Source of the DNA: Flavobacteriales bacterium
GTDB lineage: Bacteria; Bacteroidota; Bacteroidia; Flavobacteriales; BACL11
NCBI GenBank assembly: GCA_002697625.1
Contig: NZWX01000016.1
Span: 1-49,535, forward strand
Length of the DNA stretch: 49,535 nt
Direction of reading: 5' to 3'
Shown: positions 17,344 through 26,207 of the stretch, piece by piece
Numbering within the stretch: position 1 is the first letter of the stretch
Layout: each line of letters opens with the position of its first letter
Made by a program: the position numbers and the translations under genes
The notes under the pieces: generated by a model
Seen by the model: only the letters and a program-made list of their open reading frames with translations
The model's database searches: none
What the model was told of the DNA's origin: nothing

Positions 17344-18036
17344 TTAACCTTTAATATTAATAGTGTGTACTGCAACAAGACCTGCAGTTTCTGTTCGTAA
17401 TCTACTATTTCCTAATTTTATAGATTTGAATTCGTTTTGCAAAGCAATCTTAATTTCAGTTGAAGAGAAGTCACCTTCAGGACCTATTAGTATAAGTTTT
17501 CTATTTCCTTTTTTTTCTTTTCTAAGTTCAGTTTTCTTACCTTCCTCACAATGGGCAATATATTTACTTCCCTTAAAGTCTTTTTTTATAAAATCTTGAA
17601 AAGAAATTCCTTCATTTAATTTTGGTAAATGGTACTTTAAAGATTGTTTCATAGCAGAAAGTAAAATCCTATTACACCTTTCTATTTTTATAATTTTCCT
17701 TTCAGATCTCTCACAAATAATAGGTGTAATTTCATCAATACCAATTTCACAAGATTTTTCTAAAAACCATTCAAAACGATCGATATTTTTTGTTGGAGCA
17801 ATTGCAACGTGTAAGTAATAATTATGTTGTTTAACTTTCTCTATTTTTTCAATTACTTTTACTCTTGTTTTCCTTATGTCAGAAATAGTAATTTCTGCAA
17901 TTATAAAATTTCCTTTTCCATCAGTAAAATTTATTTTATCTCCTTCTTTTTTTCGTAATACTTTAGTAATATGTTTACTTTCCTCAGATGGAAGAGTAAA
18001 TTCATCATTTGTATTTTCTGTAAAAAATAATTGCAT
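17344..18036 (-). CDS. rsmE: 16S rRNA m3U1498 methyltransferase RsmE
   Basis: 230 residues. A PUA-like N-terminal part (LPSEESKHITKVLRKKEGD) is followed by the SPOUT knot: LIGPEGDFSSTEI and KLGNSRLRTETAGLVA. It methylates U1498 of 16S rRNA. A -7 box lies just five bases before the ATG, suggesting a leaderless message. DUF4159 follows in the same unit. Confidence 0.95.
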   Translation of the reverse strand: MQLFFTENTNDEFTLPSEESKHITKVLRKKEGDKINFTDGKGNFIIAEITISDIRKTRVKVIEKIEKVKQHNYYLHVAIAPTKNIDRFEWFLEKSCEIGIDEITPIICERSERKIIKIERCNRILLSAMKQSLKYHLPKLNEGISFQDFIKKDFKGSKYIAHCEEGKKTELRKEKKGNRKLILIGPEGDFSSTEIKIALQNEFKSIKLGNSRLRTETAGLVAVHTINIKG

Positions 18037-18041
18037 GAAAA

Positions 18042-18049
18042 CAAAGGTA
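18042..18049 (-). promoter_or_regulatory. -7 box (TACCTTTG) for rsmE
   Basis: Exact TAnnTTTG on the minus strand ending 5 bases before the rsmE ATG; transcription would begin at or within about two bases of the start codon. Confidence 0.5.
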
Positions 18050-18098
18050 TAAAAAAAAGTGAGTAGATACTTGCTTTATTATATAATCTAAATTACCC

Positions 18099-19709
18099 TT
18101 AACTGATTACAACTATTTTGGGCGCAGAGGATAAAATTTCATCATTTGCATTGTCCGCAAACTGAACAAAGTTTTTGTTAAATGCATCTGCAAGTTTATT
18201 CGCTTTCTTGTTGTAAGCATCTTTATTTTTCCAAGTGTTTTTAGGATGTAAAATTTCAGAAGGAACATTAGGACAAGAATTAGGCATATTTAGTCCAAAT
18301 ACTTCATGAGTAGTATACTCCTCATTATTTAGATCTCCTCTTAAAATTGAAGAAATCATAGCTCTTGTGTGTTTTAAAGAAAATCTTTTTCCTACACCAT
18401 ATTCTCCACCTGACCAACCTGTATTTATTAGCCAAACATTTACATTACTTTCATCCATTTTTTCACCTAACATTTCTGCATATTTAGTTGGATGTAAAGG
18501 CATAAAAGGAGCTCCAAAACAAGCTGAAAAAGTAGCTTGTGGTTCTGTTACTCCAGCTTCTGTCCCTGCTACTTTTGCTGTATATCCTGATATAAAATGA
18601 TACATAGCTTGTCCTCTAGTAAGTTTGGATACAGGAGGCAAAACTCCGAAAGCATCTGCAGTTAAAAAGAATATATTTTTTGGGTTATGTGCTAAAGATG
18701 GTACTGCAATATTTTCAATATGATGTATTGGATAGCTTACTCTAGTATTTTGAGTAATAGATCCATCTTCATAATCTGGTTGGTTTGTCCCTTTTTTAAA
18801 GGAAATGTTTTCTAACAAAGCCCCCTCTTTAACCGCTGCAAAAATATCTGGTTCTTTTTCTGCAGAAAGATCTATGCACTTAGCATAGCATCCTCCTTCA
18901 AAATTGAATACAGTGTCTCCATCCCAACCATGTTCGTCATCTCCAATCAAGTCTCTATTTGGATCTGCAGAAAGAGTAGTTTTTCCTGTTCCTGAAAGTC
19001 CAAAGAAAATTGCAGTATCTCCCTCTTTTCCAACATTTGCACTACAATGCATTGATAACACATTCTTCTGATAAGGTAAGATAAAGTTAAGTGCAGAAAA
19101 TATTCCCTTCTTAATCTCTCCAGTATATCCTGTACCTCCAATAATAATCATTTTCTTACTGAAGTTTAGGATAGCAAAATTATGTTGTCGAGTTCCATCT
19201 ATTTCTGAATCAGCCATAAATCCAGGAGCATTTAGTATTGTCCATTCTGGATCGAAATTTTCAATTTCTTCTTCAGTTGGTCGTAAAAACATATTGTAAG
19301 CAAACATATTGCTCCAAGAATATTCGTTTACAACTCTAATATTCATTCTGTATTTTGGGTCAGCACATGCGTAGCAATCTCTTACGTAGAGTTCCTTGCC
19401 TGATAAGTAGTCTAATATTTTACTGTGCAATAAATCAAATTTATCTTCATCAAACGATAAATTTACATCTCCCCACCAAACAGAATTTTCTGTAATAGAG
19501 TCTTTTACAATAAATCTGTCCATTGGAGATCTACCTGTGAATTCTCCAGTATTTATGTTTATTGCACCTGATGATGTAATTGTAGCTTGTTCTTTATCTA
19601 CAGCAATTTTAGATAATTTTTCTGGAGATAAGTTCCAGTGAGCTGTACCGTTTTTTATTCCTAAATCAGAGATGGTAGCACCTTGTGCTCTCTTGCCTGT
19701 TTCGGTCAT
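18099..19709 (-). CDS. pckA: ATP-dependent phosphoenolpyruvate carboxykinase
   Basis: 536 residues, standard length. It makes phosphoenolpyruvate from oxaloacetate and ATP, the entry to gluconeogenesis. Signatures: GEFTGRSPMDRFIV, the kinase-1a P-loop FFGLSGTGKTTLSAD, the metal site DLIGDDEHGWDG and FNFEGGCYAKCI. It is a single-gene unit with its own -7 box (19741-19748). This suits an organism that lives on amino acids and aromatic acids. Confidence 0.98.
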   Translation of the reverse strand: MTETGKRAQGATISDLGIKNGTAHWNLSPEKLSKIAVDKEQATITSSGAININTGEFTGRSPMDRFIVKDSITENSVWWGDVNLSFDEDKFDLLHSKILDYLSGKELYVRDCYACADPKYRMNIRVVNEYSWSNMFAYNMFLRPTEEEIENFDPEWTILNAPGFMADSEIDGTRQHNFAILNFSKKMIIIGGTGYTGEIKKGIFSALNFILPYQKNVLSMHCSANVGKEGDTAIFFGLSGTGKTTLSADPNRDLIGDDEHGWDGDTVFNFEGGCYAKCIDLSAEKEPDIFAAVKEGALLENISFKKGTNQPDYEDGSITQNTRVSYPIHHIENIAVPSLAHNPKNIFFLTADAFGVLPPVSKLTRGQAMYHFISGYTAKVAGTEAGVTEPQATFSACFGAPFMPLHPTKYAEMLGEKMDESNVNVWLINTGWSGGEYGVGKRFSLKHTRAMISSILRGDLNNEEYTTHEVFGLNMPNSCPNVPSEILHPKNTWKNKDAYNKKANKLADAFNKNFVQFADNANDEILSSAPKIVVIS

Positions 19710-19740
19710 AATATGTTTTTCTTTTTGGTTTTTGAGTTTA

Positions 19741-19748
19741 CAAAGATA
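19741..19748 (-). promoter_or_regulatory. -7 box (TATCTTTG) for pckA
   Basis: Exact TAnnTTTG on the minus strand, 31 bases before the pckA ATG. It lies just beyond the 3' end of the DUF423 gene (19764). Confidence 0.55.
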
Positions 19749-19763
19749 TGTATTTATCTATAT

Positions 19764-20156
19764 CTATTTAGATGAGAATCTATTCTTTTTAACAATAAAA
19801 AATAGCATTCCCCATGATACTATCAAAAATATACCTCCTAGAGGTGTGACCGGACCTAGAATGTTTAGTTTTAAACCTAGTAAACCCTGTATGTTTAATA
19901 AGTAAATAGAAACTGAAAATAGAATGACTCCTATAGACATAATCTGTAACACCTTACTTAATTTGTTAGTAAAATATCCTTTATTTAAGGATATCATTAA
20001 AATTGCGAGTCCATGAAACATTTGATATCTAATCCCTGTCTCAAAGGAGGTAATCTGAACTTCATTGAGAACATCTTTTAATAAATGAGCTCCGAACGCA
20101 CCAAGAATAATAGCTGTTAAACAAAACAGAATAGAAATATGTGTAAATTTTCTCAT
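19764..20156 (-). CDS. DUF423 (YgdD/TMEM256-like) inner-membrane protein
   Basis: 130 residues starting at the ATG at 20156 (MRKFTHISILFCLTAIILGA). A longer frame reaching 20300 was not used because it would overlap the divergent gene by 73 bases and add 48 hydrophobic, low-complexity residues absent from the family. Four membrane segments are visible, with the family motif GAFGAHLLKD and GIRYQMFHGLAIL, and a C-terminal LGPVTPLGGIFLI. The function is unknown. Confidence 0.88.
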   Translation of the reverse strand: MRKFTHISILFCLTAIILGAFGAHLLKDVLNEVQITSFETGIRYQMFHGLAILMISLNKGYFTNKLSKVLQIMSIGVILFSVSIYLLNIQGLLGLKLNILGPVTPLGGIFLIVSWGMLFFIVKKNRFSSK

Positions 20157-20227
20157 AAAATACTTTTTTTTATCATTAGCAAAATAAATAAATAATACTT
20201 TAGCAAAACTTAATTTTATAATAATAA

Positions 20228-21559
20228 ATGAAGAATATATTAGTAATAGGAGCAGGAAGATCCGCAACAACCTTGATAAATTATTTATTAGACAATGCAT
20301 CAGATAATGATTGGTTTATAAGTATTGCAGATTACTCATTAAGATTAGCGGAAAATGCTGTTAATAATAACAAAAGAGGAAGTGCTATCTTTTTTGATGT
20401 TAACGACACAAAGCAAAGAGAGGACGAGATTTTAAAATCAGATATTGTTGTGTCTATGTTGCCAGCTTCTATGCATATAATGGTAGCAAGAGATTGTATT
20501 AGATTAAAGAAGAATTTAGTAACTGCATCTTATGTTTCTGATGAAGTTTCTTCTTTAGATGAGGACGCTAAAAAGGCTGGAGTTTTATTGTTAAACGAAA
20601 TTGGTTTAGATCCTGGAATTGATCATATGTCGGCCATGCAAATTATAGATGAAATTAAAGAAAAAGGCGGAGAACTAACTTCTTTTAAATCTTTTTGTGG
20701 AGGATTAGTTCATCCTGATTATGATAATAATCCATGGAATTATAAATTTACTTGGAACCCTAGAAATGTGGTGGTAGCGGGACAAGGAGGAGCACAGTAT
20801 TTAGAAGGAGGGATGATTAAATTTATTCCGTACAATAATCTATTTGAAAGAGTAGAAAATATGGATATATTAGATGCAGGAAGTTTTGAAGCTTATGCAA
20901 ATAGAGACTCATTATCGTACAGAAAATCGTATGGAATTAAAAATATTTCTACTTTACTTAGAGGAACTTTAAGAAGAAAGGGATATTCTGAATCCTGGAA
21001 TTATTTTGTTCAATTAGGACTTACAGATGATACTTATATTATTAAAAATTCTGAGGAATTAACTTACAGAGAGTATTTAAATCTGCATCTTCCATTTTCA
21101 GGTAAACTTACTTTAGAGGAAAGATTTTGTAAAGAATTTGGTATAACTGAAGATTCTGATTCGTTTCAAAAAGTAAAATGGTTAGATATTTTTACAAGTA
21201 ATAAAGTAGAATTGGAAAATGCTACACCCGCTCAGATTCTTCAAAAAATATTAGAAGAAAAATGGACTCTTTCCACTGAAGATAAAGATATGATTGTTAT
21301 GCAACATCAATTTGAATATACTTTAAAAGGAAAATATAAAAAACTGAACTCATCCTTATTAGTTTTTGGAGAAAACCAAAAATCTACATCAATGGCAAAA
21401 ACCGTTGGGTTACCTGTAGCAATTGCAGTAAAACTAATATTAAATGGGATAATAAATAGTACAGGGGTTAAAATTCCTACAACTAAGGATATTTATATTC
21501 CTGTTTTAAAGGAATTGTCAGAAAACGGAATTAACTTTATAGAGGAAGAAATTAATTAA
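20228..21559 (+). CDS. Lys9-type saccharopine dehydrogenase/reductase
   Basis: 443 residues. The NAD(P)-binding N-terminus is ILVIGAGRSATTLINYLL. The substrate region has LLNEIGLDPGIDHMSAMQII, FKSFCGGLVHPDYDNNPWNY and NPRNVVVAGQGGAQYLEGG, typical of fungal Lys9-like saccharopine reductases. C-terminal GLPVAIAVKLILNGII is also conserved. It interconverts saccharopine with glutamate and aminoadipate semialdehyde, probably in lysine breakdown; the partner forming saccharopine is not in the window. The stop overlaps that of rimM by 8 bases. Confidence 0.88.
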   Translation: MKNILVIGAGRSATTLINYLLDNASDNDWFISIADYSLRLAENAVNNNKRGSAIFFDVNDTKQREDEILKSDIVVSMLPASMHIMVARDCIRLKKNLVTASYVSDEVSSLDEDAKKAGVLLLNEIGLDPGIDHMSAMQIIDEIKEKGGELTSFKSFCGGLVHPDYDNNPWNYKFTWNPRNVVVAGQGGAQYLEGGMIKFIPYNNLFERVENMDILDAGSFEAYANRDSLSYRKSYGIKNISTLLRGTLRRKGYSESWNYFVQLGLTDDTYIIKNSEELTYREYLNLHLPFSGKLTLEERFCKEFGITEDSDSFQKVKWLDIFTSNKVELENATPAQILQKILEEKWTLSTEDKDMIVMQHQFEYTLKGKYKKLNSSLLVFGENQKSTSMAKTVGLPVAIAVKLILNGIINSTGVKIPTTKDIYIPVLKELSENGINFIEEEIN

Positions 21560-22070
21560 TATCAATTAATTCCTGAGGGATATTTACTTCTAAAGTTTTC
21601 TTAATCACATCAATATTTCCTACAAAATGATCGTGAAAAGGAATAAAAAATTCTTTTTCACCATTTTTTACAATTATTAGAGTTTGTGCTGTAGAATTAT
21701 TTACAAATTCTACTTTTCCAATATTTCCTAAGGATTTATCGAGAACATTAAATCCTATAATTATCTTATTTTGGTTTGGTGACTCTCCTTCTGGTAAGAA
21801 GTACTTTGGAAGATATACTTTCTTTTTTAATATTTTAAGAGCTTCTTTTTCTGAATCTACATCTTCAAATCTTACTAGTAAAACATTTTTCTTTTTAAGA
21901 CGAACACTTACTGAAAAATAGGGGATTAATTCATTGTTTTCTTCTATATAGAAAAACTCAATATCGTTTAAAATTAAAGGGATGTCATTATCATTGTAGA
22001 TATTAACATCCCCTTTATATCCATGTAGTTTAAAAATTGTTCCAAATAAAAAGCAATCTTGCTTTTTCAT
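21552..22070 (-). CDS. rimM: Ribosome maturation factor RimM
   Basis: 172 residues. The N-terminal RimM domain begins FLFGTIFKLHGYKGDVNIY and contains VRFEDVDSEKEAL; the C-terminal PRC-barrel part ends in EKEFFIPFHDHFV and KKTLEVNIPQELIDI. It assists maturation of the 30S head. It lies 7 bases downstream of rpsP, the usual pairing. Confidence 0.95.
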   Translation of the reverse strand: MKKQDCFLFGTIFKLHGYKGDVNIYNDNDIPLILNDIEFFYIEENNELIPYFSVSVRLKKKNVLLVRFEDVDSEKEALKILKKKVYLPKYFLPEGESPNQNKIIIGFNVLDKSLGNIGKVEFVNNSTAQTLIIVKNGEKEFFIPFHDHFVGNIDVIKKTLEVNIPQELIDIN

Positions 22071-22077
22071 TATTATT

Positions 22078-22779
22078 TTAAGCTTCCTCTGTTTTTTCTT
22101 CTTCAGTTACAGGATCCTCTTCCACAGCTTCTTGAGTAGATTCTTCTGTTGTATCATTTTCCGTAACTTCTTCTTCAGTAACATCTAGTGTTGTGTCATC
22201 TACTGCGTCAGATGGAGGTGGTGGAGGAACATCTTCTTGAGTAGTTTCTTCTCCTGTTATTTCATTTTCTATATTTTCTTGTGCCCCCTCTATTTCCGTA
22301 TTTGTTTCATTTGTAGAGGATAATTCTTTTTTAGCTGCTAATTCCGTAACTCTTGCGTCATTTTTAGCTTTTTCAGCTGCTAATGCTGCTTTTTTAGCTT
22401 CTTCGTTTGCTTTTAATACATTTGCTGATTTATCCGCAACTTTCTGATTTTTTCCTTCCATCCAGGTAGTGAATCTTTTTTCAGCTTCTTCTTCAGAAAA
22501 GGCTCCTTTTCTTACACCTTCTAATAGATGTTTTTTCATTAAAATACCTTTATAAGAAAGAATAGCTCTAACTGTGTCAGAAGGTTGTGCACCTTTCATA
22601 ATCCAGTTTAAAGTACTGTCAAAATCTAAGTTAATTGTTGCTGGGTTTGTATTTGGATTATAAATTCCTAATTTTTCAATAAATTTACCATCTCTAGGCG
22701 ATCTCTGGTCCGCTATAACAATGTTATAAACTGGTTTCCCTTTTCTACCGTGTCTTTGTAATCTAATTCTTGTTGCCAT
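22078..22779 (-). CDS. rpsP: 30S ribosomal protein bS16 with a long acidic tail
   Basis: 233 residues. The conserved S16 core occupies about residues 1-80 (MATRIRLQRHGRKGKPVYNI, SPRDGKFIEKLGIYNPN, GAQPSDTVRAILSY). A helical Lys/Ala/Glu-rich segment (about 85-150) and an acidic Thr/Glu-rich tail (about 150-233) containing PPPPPSD follow. Flavobacterial S16 proteins are usually extended, but this tail is about twice the length of the core. It probably projects from the 30S surface. It is first in an rpsP-rimM operon behind a structured leader. Confidence 0.96.
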   Translation of the reverse strand: MATRIRLQRHGRKGKPVYNIVIADQRSPRDGKFIEKLGIYNPNTNPATINLDFDSTLNWIMKGAQPSDTVRAILSYKGILMKKHLLEGVRKGAFSEEEAEKRFTTWMEGKNQKVADKSANVLKANEEAKKAALAAEKAKNDARVTELAAKKELSSTNETNTEIEGAQENIENEITGEETTQEDVPPPPPSDAVDDTTLDVTEEEVTENDTTEESTQEAVEEDPVTEEEKTEEA

Positions 22780-22832
22780 TTTTTTTAATTTTTGGTTAAA
22801 CCATCTCTGTGGTTATTCCTCATTATTAAGGA
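22780..22832 (-). promoter_or_regulatory. Structured 5' leader of rpsP, possible bS16 autoregulatory element
   Basis: The predicted transcript start is near 22832. The RNA can fold into hairpin 1, UCCUU-AAUAAU-GAGGA (22832-22817), and hairpin 2, AACCA-CAGAGA-UGGUU (22814-22799). A second AACCA copy at 22797-22793 follows and could compete for the same UGGUU. From memory, a bS16 leader candidate has been proposed for Flavobacteriia; I could not compare with it. Confidence 0.45.
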
Positions 22833-22836
22833 GTCG

Positions 22837-22844
22837 CAAAAGTA
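22837..22844 (-). promoter_or_regulatory. -7 box (TACTTTTG) for rpsP-rimM
   Basis: Exact TAnnTTTG on the minus strand, giving a leader of about 53 bases before the rpsP ATG. Confidence 0.55.
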
Positions 22845-22939
22845 ATTATATTTTTAAATTATCCCCTTCATTTTTTAGATTTATTTTTTTATTGAAATCC
22901 TAAACACAAAAAAGATGGTAATATATCGTTAATATTAAC

Positions 22940-22947
22940 TATTTTTG
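22940..22947 (+). promoter_or_regulatory. -7 box (TATTTTTG) for the E1-murQ operon
   Basis: Exact TAnnTTTG, 29 bases before the ATG at 22977. It lies about 95 bases from the divergent rpsP box. Confidence 0.55.
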
Positions 22948-22976
22948 CATTCAAAAATTTTTGAAATTATTATAAT

Positions 22977-25400
22977 ATGGCTAAAAAAGAAAAAGAAATA
23001 CCACAAAAAATGTCTAAAGATAAATTTAAAGAAACTATTCTGGCAGATTATAGATTAGCTGCTGAAGTGAGAGAGTCTGGATCTCAAGGTAGAAGAGATG
23101 TTTTATCAGGAAAGGGTAGTTTTGGTATTTTTGGAGATGGGAAAGAATTAGCTCAAATTGCATTAGCAAAGGTATTTAGAAATGGAGATTTTCGTGCAGG
23201 TTATTATAGAGATCAAGCCTTAATGACAGCATTAGGACAGTATTCTCCAAAACATATGTTTGCAGCATTATATGGAGATCCTGAATTAGAAAGAGAACCT
23301 TCTTCAGGTTCAAGACAAATGATGAATCATTTTGGAACGAGATTTTTAAATGATGATGGAAGTTGGAGAAACTTAATGGATCAAAAGAATTCTACGTCTG
23401 ACATGGCTTGTTTAGCATCTCAATTTCCTAGATTGGTTGGTTTAGCTCAAGCTTCACAAGTATATAGAGAGAATCCTGAATTAGCTAAGAATAAACCGGG
23501 GTTTACAAATGGAGGTTCTGAGATTGCTTTTGCAACAATTGGAAATTCTTCTTGTGCAGAAGGTCATTTTTGGGAAGCGGTTAATGCAATTGGAGTATTA
23601 CAAGTTCCCGCAATTATATCTATTTGGGATGATGGTTATGGTATTTCTGTGGCAAATGATGTTCAGATGACTAAATCAGATGTGTCAGAAGTACTGAAAG
23701 GTTTCCAAAAAGACAAACATGGAGAAGGGTTTAATATTGTAAAAGTAAAAGCTTGGGACTATCCTGCACTTATTACAACTTATGAAAAAGCTGAGAAATT
23801 AGCAAGAGAAAAACATATTCCATCAATTATCCATGTTGTAGAGATGACGCAACCAACTGGTCATTCCACATCAGGTTCTCACGAGAGATATAAAAGTAAA
23901 GAACGATTACAATGGGAGCTAGATTATGATTGTAATATAAAGTTTAAAGAATGGATTATAGAAAGTGGGATAGCTACTTTGGAAGAATTAGATATAATTG
24001 ATAAAGAGTCAGTTGAATCAGTAAAAAAACAAAAGAAAGAAGCCTGGAATGAGTACCAAGCACCTATAAAAGAGGAATGGAAAGAGTTGTTAGGAATTTT
24101 TAATTCTATTGATTCAAAAGTAAATCTTCCTGAAATAGCAGGTTGGATAAAAGATTTAAACCAGTCAGCAATGTTTGGGATATTTAGAAGAGACTACATG
24201 AGTAAAGCAAGAAATCTATTAGGAAGAATAGTGCATGACAATATTCCGGAAAAGGCTATTTTACGTAATTTTATAAATAGAATAAATACTGAAAGTTTTG
24301 ATAGGTATAATACAAAATTATATAATGAGACCTCTACTTCTATTCATAATGTTAAAGAGGTAAAACCTAGTTATGATACAGATGCTGAAATGGTGGATGG
24401 AAGAATAATTATTAGAGATAACTTCCATTATATGTTTGAAACCATACCTGAGGCAATGATTTTTGGTGAAGATGTTGGGAAAATTGGAGGTGTTAACCAA
24501 GGGTGTGAAGGTCTTCAGGAAAAGTTTGGGGAGTTAAGAGTTGCGGATACAGGAATTAGAGAAGCAACTATTATAGGACAAGGAATTGGACTTTCATTAA
24601 GAGGTTTAAAACCAATTGCTGAAATGCAATATTTGGATTATGTTATATACGGGTTTCAGCCAATGGTTGATGATATTTCATCTTTATATTACAGAACCCA
24701 TGGAGGACAAATCACTCCTTTAATTATTCGTACTAGAGGACATAGATTAGAAGGGATTTGGCATTCTGGATCTCCTATGGGGATGTTGTTAAATGGAACA
24801 AGAGGTATGTACTTATGTGTTCCAAGAGATATGACAAGAGCTGCAGGATTTTATAATACTTTAATGCAATCTAATGATCCAGCAATGGTGATAGAGTGTT
24901 TGAACGGATACAGAGTGAAAGAGAAGCGTCCAAATAATATTGGTGAGTTCAGAGTTCCTTTAGGAAAAGTAGAAATCACACGTGAAGGGAGTGATATAAC
25001 CTTAGTAACTTATGGAAGTACTTGGAGAATTGTAATGGACGCTGCAGAGAAATTAGAAACAGCTGGAATTTTTTGTGAAGTAATCGATACGCAAACTTTA
25101 GTTCCTTTTGACATTTCTCATGATATTGTAGAAAGTATAAAGAAAACAAATAGATTGTTAGTAATTGATGAAGATGTTCCTGGTGGAGCTTCAGCATATA
25201 TTCTACAAAAAATAGTAGAAGAGCAAGATGCGTATAATTATCTAGATTCTGAACCACAAACTTTAGCTGCAAAAGAACATAGACCTCCATATGGTAAGGA
25301 TGGTGATTATTTTACAAAACCTTCTGCAGAGGATGTGTTTGAAAAAGTTTACAGGCTAATGAGTGAGGTAAATCCAACAAAATATCCATCCTTGTATTAA
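22977..25400 (+). CDS. Fused alpha/beta E1-type 2-oxoacid dehydrogenase, second paralogue
   Basis: 807 residues, with the alpha half about 1-450 and the beta half about 460-807. The alpha half aligns with the E1 at 6594, but the thiamine-diphosphate/Mg motif reads GNSSCAEGHFWEAVNAIG with Asn 190 where Asp is expected, and Asp 219 (IWDDGYGIS) where Asn is expected. The beta half has EDVGKIGGVNQGCEGLQEKF, GIREATIIGQGIGLSLRG and VIDEDVPGGASAYILQ. This longer form is common in Bacteroidota, as far as I recall, and is thought to be a branched-chain or pyruvate dehydrogenase E1. The murQ ATG follows the stop with no gap, suggesting coupled translation. Confidence 0.88.
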   Translation: MAKKEKEIPQKMSKDKFKETILADYRLAAEVRESGSQGRRDVLSGKGSFGIFGDGKELAQIALAKVFRNGDFRAGYYRDQALMTALGQYSPKHMFAALYGDPELEREPSSGSRQMMNHFGTRFLNDDGSWRNLMDQKNSTSDMACLASQFPRLVGLAQASQVYRENPELAKNKPGFTNGGSEIAFATIGNSSCAEGHFWEAVNAIGVLQVPAIISIWDDGYGISVANDVQMTKSDVSEVLKGFQKDKHGEGFNIVKVKAWDYPALITTYEKAEKLAREKHIPSIIHVVEMTQPTGHSTSGSHERYKSKERLQWELDYDCNIKFKEWIIESGIATLEELDIIDKESVESVKKQKKEAWNEYQAPIKEEWKELLGIFNSIDSKVNLPEIAGWIKDLNQSAMFGIFRRDYMSKARNLLGRIVHDNIPEKAILRNFINRINTESFDRYNTKLYNETSTSIHNVKEVKPSYDTDAEMVDGRIIIRDNFHYMFETIPEAMIFGEDVGKIGGVNQGCEGLQEKFGELRVADTGIREATIIGQGIGLSLRGLKPIAEMQYLDYVIYGFQPMVDDISSLYYRTHGGQITPLIIRTRGHRLEGIWHSGSPMGMLLNGTRGMYLCVPRDMTRAAGFYNTLMQSNDPAMVIECLNGYRVKEKRPNNIGEFRVPLGKVEITREGSDITLVTYGSTWRIVMDAAEKLETAGIFCEVIDTQTLVPFDISHDIVESIKKTNRLLVIDEDVPGGASAYILQKIVEEQDAYNYLDSEPQTLAAKEHRPPYGKDGDYFTKPSAEDVFEKVYRLMSEVNPTKYPSLY

Positions 25401-26207
25401 ATGAAAAAAATTACTGAATCTGAATCTAATTATGATGGTTTAGAACAGATGTCTGTTGCTAATCTTCTGAAAAATATAAATAGAGAAGATAAAACAGTAG
25501 CGCATTCAGTAGAAACACAGATTTCTCAAATAGAAAAATTAATAAATGTAATTGTTCCTAAAATGAAAATAGGAGGACGATTATTTTATATAGGAGCTGG
25601 TACATCTGGAAGATTAGGAATTGTTGATGCTTCTGAATGTCCTCCAACTTTTGGTGTGGATTATGGGTTGGTTGTAGGATTAATGGCGGGTGGAGATACT
25701 GCTATGAGAAAATCAGTAGAATTTGCTGAAGATGATACTGATTTAGGATGGAAGGACTTGTTAGAGTTTAAAATCAATTCACATGATGTGGTAGTTGGAA
25801 TTGCTGCATCAGGTACCACTCCTTATGTAGTGGGTGCTCTTAAAAAATGTCAGGAAGAGAGGATATCTACTGGATGTATTGTTTGTAATACTGGAAGTCC
25901 TATTGCAGCTGTGTCGGATTATCCTATTGAGGTTGTTGTTGGTCCTGAATTTGTTACAGGAAGTACGCGCATGAAGTCTGGTACGGCTCAGAAACTAGTT
26001 TTAAATATGATTTCTACTTCTGTAATGATACAATTAGGGAAGGTGAAAGGAAACAGGATGGTTGATATGCAACTATCTAACAATAAATTAGTAAATAGGG
26101 GAACAAAGATGATAATGAACGAAATAGGAGTGGATTATGAAACTGCTAATTCTTTGTTGCAAAAATTTGGTTCTGTAAGAAATGCAGTTGAAAATTACAA
26201 TGGATAA
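25401..26207 (+). CDS. murQ: N-acetylmuramic acid 6-phosphate etherase MurQ
   Basis: 268 residues. The SIS-domain signature is FYIGAGTSGRLGIVDASECP followed by PTFGVD. Further on are GIAASGTTPYVVGAL and GPEFVTGSTRMKSGTAQKL. It cleaves the lactyl ether of MurNAc-6-phosphate and so recycles cell-wall sugar. It abuts the upstream E1 gene directly and overlaps the DUF6095 start. Confidence 0.96.
   Translation: MKKITESESNYDGLEQMSVANLLKNINREDKTVAHSVETQISQIEKLINVIVPKMKIGGRLFYIGAGTSGRLGIVDASECPPTFGVDYGLVVGLMAGGDTAMRKSVEFAEDDTDLGWKDLLEFKINSHDVVVGIAASGTTPYVVGALKKCQEERISTGCIVCNTGSPIAAVSDYPIEVVVGPEFVTGSTRMKSGTAQKLVLNMISTSVMIQLGKVKGNRMVDMQLSNNKLVNRGTKMIMNEIGVDYETANSLLQKFGSVRNAVENYNG

Noticed and set aside
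20157..20300. Longer N-terminus for the DUF423 protein
   Set aside because: It would overlap the divergent Lys9-type gene by 73 bases, and the family begins at MRKF (20156).
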